Shown: positions 1 to 6,745 of the stretch, in pieces | How the letters are laid out: each line of letters starts with the position of its first letter | How positions within the stretch are numbered: the stretch's first letter is position 1 | Source: Bacteroidota bacterium | GTDB taxonomy: Bacteria > Bacteroidota > Ignavibacteria > T3Sed10-11 | Assembly: GCA_007128495.1 (NCBI GenBank) | Contig: SKXH01000034.1 | Coordinates: 1-9,891 of the forward strand | Direction: 5' to 3' | Length of the DNA: 9,891 bases | Translations under genes and position numbers: made by a program | The notes under the pieces: model-generated | Database searches by the model: none | Told to the model about the DNA's origin: nothing | What the model saw: only the letters and a program-made list of their open reading frames with translations

Positions 1-1652
1 AACTGGCAAAACTAAGGGAAGAAGTTGAAGCAGCAGGACTTCCTGAAGAAGCACGTGCAAAAGCAGAGGAAGAACTGAACAAACTGAAAAAGATCCCCAC
101 AATGTCGCCGGAATATACCGTGAGCCGCAACTACCTGGATTGGATGGTCTCGATACCCTGGAAAGAAAGAACGGAAGATCATCTTGATATAGGGCACGTT
201 AAGAAAATTCTTGACGAAGATCATTACGGCCTTGATAAACCGAAAGATCGGATCATCGAGCATATTGCGGTACTAAATCTCGTCAAACAGATCCGCGGTC
301 AAATACTTTGTTTTGTCGGGCCGCCGGGTGTGGGAAAAACATCGCTCGGCCGGTCGATTGCCCGTGCATTAAACCGGAAATTCGTACGATTTTCCCTCGG
401 CGGTATTCGTGATGAAGCGGAAATCCGCGGTCACCGCCGCACATATATCGGATCGATGCCCGGCAAGATCATCCAGTCAATGAAACGTGCCGGCGTTATC
501 AATCCCGTTATGCTGCTCGATGAAGTTGATAAACTAACGTTCGACTTCCACGGCGATCCGGCATCGGCATTGCTTGAAGTGCTCGACCCCGAACAAAATC
601 ACACGTTTTCGGATCATTACATCGAAGTAGATTACGATCTCTCAAATGTTTTATTCATCACCACGGCAAATAACAGGCATGCAATACCATTACCGCTTCA
701 GGACAGGATGGAGATAATCGATTTGCCGGGTTATCTGTCACATGAAAAAATAGAAATAGCACGCCGTCATATTATCCCAAAACAAATAAATATTCACGGT
801 TTGAAGCAATCGCAGATTAAAATACATAATAAAAGTGTTGCAAAAGTAATTGATGAATATACCAAGGAAGCCGGCGTTCGTAATCTCGAACGGGAGATCG
901 CATCATTGGTTCGAAAGAGCGCCAAGGATATAGTTACTAAGCGGCAATCCAACGGTCGCCGAAAAATTACCAAAATATCTATCGATCCCAAAAAAGTAGA
1001 GAACTATCTCGGTGTTCCGCGATATGCACAACGGCCTAAGGATGAAACACGCCGTGTCGGTATCGCTACCGGGCTTGCCTGGACGAGCGTGGGAGGCGAA
1101 CTGCTGAGTGTCGAAGCAATAGTTATGGACGGCAAGGAACGATTAAGTCTTACCGGTAAACTCGGCGATGTAATGAAAGAATCTGCCCACGCTGCGTTAA
1201 GTTTTATCCGTTCGAATGCCCGGGCGCTGGATATTAACCCTGAGTTTTATAAAGGCAAAGAGATTCATATTCACCTTCCTGAAGGTGCTATTCCCAAAGA
1301 CGGGCCCTCGGCAGGTCTGACTATGACAATGGCCGTCATATCGGCTCTTGCAAATCGCCGTACCGATCCCGAAGTGGCCATGACCGGCGAGATAACATTA
1401 CGCGGCAAGGTGCTGGCAGTTGGCGGATTGACCGAAAAGCTGCTCGCTGCAAAACGGCACCGCATAAAAAAAGTGCTCATACCGAAGGAAAACGAAAAAT
1501 ATTTAGTGGAAATCCCGGAACGGGTAAAAACGGGCTTGCAAATTATATCTGTCAATACTATTATAGAAGCACTCGAACATACATTTAAGAACGGCAGCAC
1601 AAGGAAACGAAGTACATCACGATCATCCAAAACAAAAAAGAAGAAGAGATGA
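1..1652 (+). CDS. lon: ATP-dependent protease Lon (LonA type), 5' end off window
   Basis: LonA degrades misfolded and regulatory proteins in the cytoplasm as an ATP-driven hexamer. The reading frame is open from base 3 and runs through the ATG at 102, which is internal. By alignment of the catalytic serine with E. coli Ser679, about 240 N-terminal residues are missing. Seen in order: the LREEVEAAGLPEE helix (3-50), the SRNYLDWMVSIPW segment, Walker A GPPGVGKTS (318-344), Walker B VMLLDE (507-524), sensor 1 VLFITTANN, sensor 2 region GVRNLERE, then the proteolytic domain. The catalytic Ser is in PKDGPSAG (codon 1308-1310) and the Lys in GGLTEKLLAAKR (codon 1437-1439), 43 residues apart as in E. 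coli Lon. All catalytic motifs look intact. The last 20 residues form a Ser/Thr-spaced Arg/Lys tail. The stop overlaps the next start (ATGA), suggesting co-translation with the stress protein. Identification is secure. Confidence 0.97.
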   Translation, partial: LAKLREEVEAAGLPEEARAKAEEELNKLKKIPTMSPEYTVSRNYLDWMVSIPWKERTEDHLDIGHVKKILDEDHYGLDKPKDRIIEHIAVLNLVKQIRGQILCFVGPPGVGKTSLGRSIARALNRKFVRFSLGGIRDEAEIRGHRRTYIGSMPGKIIQSMKRAGVINPVMLLDEVDKLTFDFHGDPASALLEVLDPEQNHTFSDHYIEVDYDLSNVLFITTANNRHAIPLPLQDRMEIIDLPGYLSHEKIEIARRHIIPKQINIHGLKQSQIKIHNKSVAKVIDEYTKEAGVRNLEREIASLVRKSAKDIVTKRQSNGRRKITKISIDPKKVENYLGVPRYAQRPKDETRRVGIATGLAWTSVGGELLSVEAIVMDGKERLSLTGKLGDVMKESAHAALSFIRSNARALDINPEFYKGKEIHIHLPEGAIPKDGPSAGLTMTMAVISALANRRTDPEVAMTGEITLRGKVLAVGGLTEKLLAAKRHRIKKVLIPKENEKYLVEIPERVKTGLQIISVNTIIEALEHTFKNGSTRKRSTSRSSKTKKKKR

Positions 1653-2557
1653 AAACTTTCGAACATATAATCGTACCGGTTGATTTCTCGGATACTTCAA
1701 GAGTGGCGCTTCCCTACGCATACAAGCTAGCACAAAAATATGGATCGAAAATAACATTGCTCCATGCGATAACGATGTTTGAATATGATCCGCACGCACC
1801 GCAACACAGCTTTTCAGCGGTTGATGAGCTGTATGCAAGCGTCGAAGCATCGGCACATAATTATTGTGATAAGATCATAGAAGATGCGAACAAGAAATCG
1901 AAAGATATTACCATCGAGAAAGTAATGGAGCGCGGTATTTCACCACACGAGGTGATTACCGGATATTCTAAAAATAACTCCGCAGACCTGATCGTCATGG
2001 CAACCCATGGCCGATCCGGATTTGCACACGTGTTGCTCGGAAGTGTAACCGAAAAAGTAATACAAACTGCGCCGTGCCCGGTACTCGTAACCAAAAAACC
2101 GCGGCATGCCGATTTGAAAAAACTTTTATTTAACAATATACTTGTACCAACCGACTTTTCGGAAAGCTCCCAGCAAGCGATGGAGTATGCAATTGCCCTG
2201 GCTAAGCAATACAATGCACGTATTAATCTGATGCATGCACTTGAGGTACGTTTTCATCCCGCATATTATGCCGCGGGCGTTGAATCGATATTTCAGCTTG
2301 ATCCTGACGTGAAGCCGCGGATTCAGGCACGCCTTGAAGCTTTTTTACAATCGTTTGATCTTTCGGGAATTGAAGTTACAACGAGCATCACCGAAGGCAG
2401 CTCACACACAGAGATCATTAAACAAGCGGAATCGGAAAAACACGATCTCATAGTAATGTCAACCCGCGGTCATGACGAGATCGCCGATTATCTTATCGGC
2501 AGCACCACCGACCGGGTTATCAAAAGTGCACCGTGCCCGGTGTTTGTGACGCGGTAA
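1649..2557 (+). CDS. Tandem universal stress protein (two UspA domains)
   Basis: A 302-residue cytoplasmic protein made of two Usp folds, about residues 1-150 and 158-302. Each domain starts with a beta strand plus V/TDFS (IIVPVDFSDTS; ILVPTDFSESS) and ends with a nucleotide-loop-like motif: MATHGRSGFAHVLLGS (residues 118-132) and MSTRGHDEIADYLIGS (270-285), then APCPVLVTK and APCPVFVTR. Compared with the ATP-binding pattern G-2x-G-9x-G-S/T, the first Gly is Ala in domain 1 and Ser in domain 2, while the second Gly and the GS are kept. ATP binding is therefore plausible but not certain. Tandem Usp proteins (UspE-like) are linked to stress survival; a specific role cannot be read here. The ATG overlaps the lon stop by 4 bases and is preceded only by a purine-rich AAGAAGAAGAG stretch, which suggests translational coupling to lon. 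Confidence 0.93.
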   Translation: MKTFEHIIVPVDFSDTSRVALPYAYKLAQKYGSKITLLHAITMFEYDPHAPQHSFSAVDELYASVEASAHNYCDKIIEDANKKSKDITIEKVMERGISPHEVITGYSKNNSADLIVMATHGRSGFAHVLLGSVTEKVIQTAPCPVLVTKKPRHADLKKLLFNNILVPTDFSESSQQAMEYAIALAKQYNARINLMHALEVRFHPAYYAAGVESIFQLDPDVKPRIQARLEAFLQSFDLSGIEVTTSITEGSSHTEIIKQAESEKHDLIVMSTRGHDEIADYLIGSTTDRVIKSAPCPVFVTR

Positions 2558-2581
2558 AATATTATATTAACAAACACAAAT

Positions 2582-4237
2582 ATGACCTACATCGTAACAG
2601 CTCGAAAATGGCGGCCGACAACATTTGAAGACGTTGTCGGGCAACAGCACGTGAGTTCAACATTAAAGAACGCTATCCAGCAGAACCGGCTCGGACACGC
2701 ATATATCTTCAGCGGTCCGCGGGGTGTCGGTAAAACGACGATCGCACGTATACTTGCACGTGTATTAAATTGCGTCGAACCGCTCAACGGCGATCCGTGT
2801 AATGAGTGCGAATCATGCCGGGAAATCAGCAGCGGCAGAAATGTCGATGTTTTTGAGATAGACGGTGCCTCGAACCGCGGCGTTGAAGAGATACGTAATC
2901 TGCGCGAGGCGGTACGCTATGCGCCGGCGAAATCAAAATACAAAGTGTACATAATCGATGAAGTACACATGCTTACCAAAGAGGCATTCAATGCATTATT
3001 GAAAACGCTTGAAGAACCGCCTTCTCACGTCCTGTTCATCTTCGCTACTACTGAAGTCCACAAGGTCCCGCCGACAATTCTTTCGCGCTGCCAGCGGTTT
3101 GACTTCCGGCGCATTGCCATAAACGATATCATCGAACGGTTACGATTGATAGCGAAAGAAGAAGGTATTACCATCGAAGACGACGCTCTGTTATATATTG
3201 CAAAAAAAGGCGACGGTTCAATGCGCGACGCACAGAGTATATTTGACCAGGTGGTTGCTTTCTCAGGCACAAATGTTACTACAGCATTGGTTCTGGAAAC
3301 GCTGAATATTGTCGATCAGGATCTGTATTTCGACGTAACCGATATACTCCGGAACCGCGATGCAAAGGGCGGACTTCAGCTTATCGCTCGAATCGTCGAT
3401 AACGGTTACGATATGCGAGAGTTCTTATCCGGTCTTGCAGAACACTTACGTAATCTACTCACGGTCACCACGACCGGTTCATCCGATCTGATAGAGACGT
3501 CTGCCGAATACCGCAAGCGGTATAAAGAAGAAGCACAACATTTCAGCGATGTCGATCTCATACGCTATCTCCGCGCGACAATCGAATTGCACAAAGAACT
3601 TCGATACAGTTCACAACCGCGAATCCGCCTTGAAAGCGGGATGATCGAACTTGTAAAAATGGAAAAAACCTCCGACTTACAGTCATTGATAAACCGGCTC
3701 GATGAGCTAAAAAAAAACACCGTGAATGAAGGAGATATCCCGATCCGGGGAAGTGCCAATGCGGGATGGACCAACGGAGGAAATACTGTACCGGACAACC
3801 AACCGGCGGTACAATCTTCATTTACTCCACCAACACCGAACGTAATCCGCGAACGTCCACCGGAAAAAAAGGAGAAAACAACCGGTTCACCGAGTTCCAT
3901 ATCCGCGGAGGAAGCATTTGCACGTTGGGATGAATTCGTAACTGCCGTAAAAACATCGCGTATTAACCTGGGTTCGGTACTGGGCCAATCGGCACTTGTC
4001 GATGTAGATAACGGATGTTTACAGCTTTCCTGCGATAATGATTTTCAGTTGAACACGTTACGGCGAAATAAAGAATTCTTAAGCAAAATATCGGAACGGG
4101 TCTTCGGGATTCCTACTTCATTTCAAATACAAAAAGATACAATTAAAAAGGGTAGCGACACTAAATATGATGAGGACAATAAAGAACATCCTGTTATCGA
4201 CGCGATGCGGCGAGAGTTAGGCGCTGAACCGTTGTGA
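2582..4237 (+). CDS. dnaX: DNA polymerase III subunit tau/gamma (clamp loader ATPase)
   Basis: DnaX is the motor subunit of the clamp loader that places the beta clamp on primed DNA; the long tau form also tethers polymerase. Seen in 551 residues: the N-terminal TARKWRPTTFEDVVGQ motif, Walker A GPRGVGKT (45-52), a zinc module with Cys64, 73, 76 and 79, Walker B IIDEVH (124-129), sensor 1 FIFATTEVHKVPPTILSRC with the SRC arginine finger (168-170), and sensor 2 region GSMRDAQ (212-218). Domain III follows to about residue 370. Residues 380-440 are a Pro/Gly/Ser-rich, probably disordered linker, and 441-551 form a tau-type C-terminal domain ending in HPVIDAMRRELGAEPL. The start is the first ATG after a 24-base AT-rich spacer with no Shine-Dalgarno. 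An A9 run at codons 376-379 may direct synthesis of a short form. The usual downstream partners ybaB and recR are absent; an opposing gene follows. Confidence 0.97.
   Translation: MTYIVTARKWRPTTFEDVVGQQHVSSTLKNAIQQNRLGHAYIFSGPRGVGKTTIARILARVLNCVEPLNGDPCNECESCREISSGRNVDVFEIDGASNRGVEEIRNLREAVRYAPAKSKYKVYIIDEVHMLTKEAFNALLKTLEEPPSHVLFIFATTEVHKVPPTILSRCQRFDFRRIAINDIIERLRLIAKEEGITIEDDALLYIAKKGDGSMRDAQSIFDQVVAFSGTNVTTALVLETLNIVDQDLYFDVTDILRNRDAKGGLQLIARIVDNGYDMREFLSGLAEHLRNLLTVTTTGSSDLIETSAEYRKRYKEEAQHFSDVDLIRYLRATIELHKELRYSSQPRIRLESGMIELVKMEKTSDLQSLINRLDELKKNTVNEGDIPIRGSANAGWTNGGNTVPDNQPAVQSSFTPPTPNVIRERPPEKKEKTTGSPSSISAEEAFARWDEFVTAVKTSRINLGSVLGQSALVDVDNGCLQLSCDNDFQLNTLRRNKEFLSKISERVFGIPTSFQIQKDTIKKGSDTKYDEDNKEHPVIDAMRRELGAEPL
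3709..3729 (+). promoter_or_regulatory. Putative slippage/frameshift site in dnaX (A9 run, stops in both shifted frames)
   Basis: Nine consecutive A occupy 3709-3717 and are read CTA AAA AAA AAC in frame. This is the longest homopolymer I see in the window. After a -1 shift (or one extra A) the reading is K-H-R-E then TGA at 3727-3729, giving a 382-residue protein. After a +1 shift (or one lost A) it is T-P then TGA at 3723-3725, giving 380 residues. Both products would hold only the ATPase core and oligomerisation domain. A small possible hairpin (CCCG at 3739-3742, CGGG at 3746-3749, three-base loop) lies 21 bases downstream. No upstream Shine-Dalgarno-like stimulator is apparent. The placement matches known dnaX recoding sites, but use of this site is an inference. 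Confidence 0.55.
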
Positions 4238-4244
4238 TATACAT

Positions 4245-6728
4245 TCAACTATTCTTACTCTCGACCCGTCGCATTGTACCTCTTGCCCTCTTCGAATACT
4301 CCTGAAGTTTATGATCGACACGGCCGAAGACGCTTCGGGCTTCGAATTTTCCGGTGCGTGTCCGTTTGCCCGCTTTTACTCCGGTGAGCAACTCAATACC
4401 TTCATCCACACTCTTGATCGCATAGATATGAAACTTTCCATTTTCCACCGCTTTAATCACATCTTTTCGAAGCATAAGGTTCATTACATTCTGATGTGGA
4501 ATAATAACTCCCTGATCACCGGTTAAGCCGCGCATATTACATACATCGAAAAATCCTTCTATCTTTATATTCACAGCACCGATCGGTTGGATCTCGCCTT
4601 TCTGATTGACCGAACCCGTCACCGCTATATTTTGCTTTATCGGGAGTTCGGCAAGACTCGAGAGAATCGCATAAATTTCAGTAGACGAAGCGCTGTCTCC
4701 ATCCACCCCCGAATAAGACTGTTCGAAACAAATACTCGCATTGAAGGCAAGCGGTTTGTCCTGTGAGAACATCCAGTGGAGGTAGCCGGTCAGGATCGCA
4801 ACACCTTTGCGGTGAACCCGGCCACTGAGATCGGCTTCGCGTTCGATATTCAGAATGTTGCCTTTACCGATCGATGTTTTTGCGGTAATGCGTGTCGGCT
4901 TTCCGAAAGCGTGTTCACCCATATCATGTACGGCAAGACCGTTTACCTGACCGACCACTTTGCCGTCGGTTTCTATCATCAATGTACCTTCGTCGATCAA
5001 TTCCTGGACCTTCGATTCGACGAGTCGAACGCGGTCGATGCGTTCTTCAATTGCTCGTTCGACGTGCGTACCGTTTACAGATGAGTCGCCCTCTTTTTTA
5101 GCCCAGTAGTTAGCTTCACGAATGATATCGGCAATTACATTAAAACGGGTCGACAATTTTTTCTTTCTTCCTGCGGTCCTGACACCGAACTCCACCACCT
5201 CGCCGATAGCGTCTTGATCGAACCGCATCATTTTCTCGTCTTCACATATCATTTTAATGAAAGCGCTATAGTTGCCGATATGCTCTTCGGTACGCTCCAT
5301 CTCGACATCAAAATCCGCCCGTATTTTAAATATCTTTTTAAAGTCCTCATCCCGGTCATACAGTAAATGATATAGAAAAGCATCGCCGATCATTATCACT
5401 TTCACATCGATCTCTATCGGTTCCGGCTTTAAACCACTCGCTGAAAAAAACCATGGTTCATACGATTGTATATCGACCAGATTTGTGCGCAGTGTTCTCT
5501 TCAAGTCCTGCCAGACACCGGGTTCGATCAGCACATCCAATGCATTCAATACAAGATATCCCCCATTCGCTTTTAAGAGCGAACCTGCCTTTATTTGATT
5601 GAAATCGGTTTTCCATATTCCCCGCGAGTCCAGCGCTCTATCGATGGTGCCGAATATACTCCTGTATTTCGGATTGGTCTCAATAACTATGGGTATGGTT
5701 TCCTGTTCGGAATTGTCGACAGTTACGTTCACTTGGTATTCAATAAATGCATCTTCCTGCGGTTGCTGGATTTGAAACGGCATCTGCTGCGACTGCTGTT
5801 CATCCTTCCGGAACCGTCCGAGATTTTCCATCACGCTCTTACAAACATCATCAAGATAACGAGAAACTTTTTCGTTCTCATATTTTGCGGCAATATCCGA
5901 GACCGCATCTTTTACAATCGGCAAAATAAATTGCTCATCGAGCTTCTCGAGGGCTTCACGGGCTTTTCGCTCGATGTTTTTCATTTCGCGGAAGACCGTC
6001 TCCATGTGCGCGACAAGATCTGAATACTCTTCCCGATATTTCTTTACATCGTCCTCGGTTATTTTACCCTCTTTTACAAATCCATCGAGTTGATCGATAG
6101 CCACGGGTTTTCCGTCTATTACCGGAGCGAGTTCGGGCCTGACCATAGTCCCCATCTGAACCTGTATCATTTCAAAGCCGCGGTCTCTTACTTTTTTCTC
6201 AAAATCCTGCAATTTTTCCCTCTGACGGCCTTGAAAATGCTCTATTTTTTCCTTTCGCTTTTCCTGAAATCGCTTACCTTCCAGTACGGCGGGAATTGTT
6301 TTTTGTAAATCTGCAATAAAGTCGTTCATATCTTTTTCAAACGACTTTCCCTGTCCGGCTGGCAATCGGATCATCATCGGTCTGTCTGCGTCGTGAAAAT
6401 TATATACATAACATATGTCTTCGAGATGCTGGTTTTCTTCTTCAAACTCTTTTAACAACCACTTAATGGTTGTTGTGCGGCCGGTACCGGTCAAGCCGGT
6501 TACGAAGACATTATAACCGAAATGTTTCATTTCAAGGCCGATACGCAGAGATTTTAGAGCCCGCTCCTGACCGATGATATCGGTTGATGGCTTTGCATCG
6601 TCAGTGGAAGTAACAGAAACATCCTTATCTGTCCAACGCCAGCGAAGCTCATGGGGCGGTAACCGTAACGGGTGCGTTTTTTGAGTGGGTTTTTTAGCAG
6701 TTCGTGACCGTTGCACTCGTTTCGCCAT
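4245..6728 (-). CDS. Lon-like protease, AAA_32 / LonB-LonC type, degenerate ATPase motifs
   Basis: An 827-residue cytoplasmic protein with a C-terminal Lon protease domain. The catalytic Ser679 lies in DGDSAS (codon 4692-4694) and Lys722 in VNIKIEGFF (codon 4563-4565), 43 residues apart. The N-terminal half is an AAA-like module: a Walker A-like GLTGTGRT (78-85, codons 6474-6497) with Arg84 where Lys is expected, then a long charged, probably coiled-coil insertion (about 128-310), a Gln-rich linker (309-326), then GGYLVLNALDVL (389-400) in the Walker B place with Asn-Ala instead of Asp-Glu. No Lon N-terminal substrate domain or membrane segment is seen, unlike LonA or archaeal LonB. Some family members (Meiothermus LonC) are known to be ATP-independent; whether this one is cannot be told. 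It is probably co-transcribed after rodA (17-base gap, AGGAA at 7-base spacing). Basic tails occur at both ends. Confidence 0.9.
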   Translation of the reverse strand: MAKRVQRSRTAKKPTQKTHPLRLPPHELRWRWTDKDVSVTSTDDAKPSTDIIGQERALKSLRIGLEMKHFGYNVFVTGLTGTGRTTTIKWLLKEFEEENQHLEDICYVYNFHDADRPMMIRLPAGQGKSFEKDMNDFIADLQKTIPAVLEGKRFQEKRKEKIEHFQGRQREKLQDFEKKVRDRGFEMIQVQMGTMVRPELAPVIDGKPVAIDQLDGFVKEGKITEDDVKKYREEYSDLVAHMETVFREMKNIERKAREALEKLDEQFILPIVKDAVSDIAAKYENEKVSRYLDDVCKSVMENLGRFRKDEQQSQQMPFQIQQPQEDAFIEYQVNVTVDNSEQETIPIVIETNPKYRSIFGTIDRALDSRGIWKTDFNQIKAGSLLKANGGYLVLNALDVLIEPGVWQDLKRTLRTNLVDIQSYEPWFFSASGLKPEPIEIDVKVIMIGDAFLYHLLYDRDEDFKKIFKIRADFDVEMERTEEHIGNYSAFIKMICEDEKMMRFDQDAIGEVVEFGVRTAGRKKKLSTRFNVIADIIREANYWAKKEGDSSVNGTHVERAIEERIDRVRLVESKVQELIDEGTLMIETDGKVVGQVNGLAVHDMGEHAFGKPTRITAKTSIGKGNILNIEREADLSGRVHRKGVAILTGYLHWMFSQDKPLAFNASICFEQSYSGVDGDSASSTEIYAILSSLAELPIKQNIAVTGSVNQKGEIQPIGAVNIKIEGFFDVCNMRGLTGDQGVIIPHQNVMNLMLRKDVIKAVENGKFHIYAIKSVDEGIELLTGVKAGKRTRTGKFEARSVFGRVDHKLQEYSKRARGTMRRVESKNS

Positions 6729-6735
6729 AGTATTA

Positions 6736-6740
6736 TTCCT
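6736..6740 (-). promoter_or_regulatory. Shine-Dalgarno AGGAA of the Lon-like protease gene
   Basis: Read on the minus strand, AGGAA lies 7 bases upstream of the ATG at 6726-6728. It sits in the 17-base gap after the rodA stop (6746-6748) and fixes the start codon. It is the clearest ribosome binding site in the window, which suggests independent translation initiation within the operon. Confidence 0.7.
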
Positions 6741-6745
6741 GAATA

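Noticed and set aside
1466..1472. A7 run in lon (A AAA AAA) considered as another slippage site
   Set aside because: It is inside the conserved proteolytic domain, and the shifted frames do not stop immediately, so no sensible short product results.
1271..1666. 131-codon open frame on the - strand over the 3' part of lon
   Set aside because: It covers the conserved Lon catalytic domain codons, and its Phe/Ser/Arg-rich translation resembles nothing. It is a shadow frame.
2558..2581. AT-rich 24-base spacer before dnaX considered as a promoter
   Set aside because: There are several TATTAT-like strings but no properly spaced -35 element and no Bacteroidota-type TAnnTTTG box. It could equally be an unstructured leader without a Shine-Dalgarno sequence.
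4324..4338. Hairpin CCGAAG-ACG-CTTCGG with TTTT 8 bases later, about 87 bases past the dnaX stop, considered as the dnaX terminator
   Set aside because: The stem is only 6 bp, the T tract is short and detached, and the bases are explained as codons of the protease gene.
4776..5084. 102-codon + strand frame, antisense to the Lon protease domain, plus the overlapping 4892-5101 frame
   Set aside because: Two overlapping frames opposite conserved codons, with no start signal. Best explained as shadows.
5595..6023. 142-codon open frame on the + strand, antisense to the Lon-like protease gene
   Set aside because: It lies wholly inside a clearly coding gene with intact motifs. Its translation looks like a codon-bias shadow with no recognisable domain and no ribosome site.
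6481..6490. Perfect 10-base palindrome CCGGTACCGG
   Set aside because: It falls in the Walker A-like codons of the protease gene, and CCGG/ACCGGT-type strings are frequent here. No sign of an operator.
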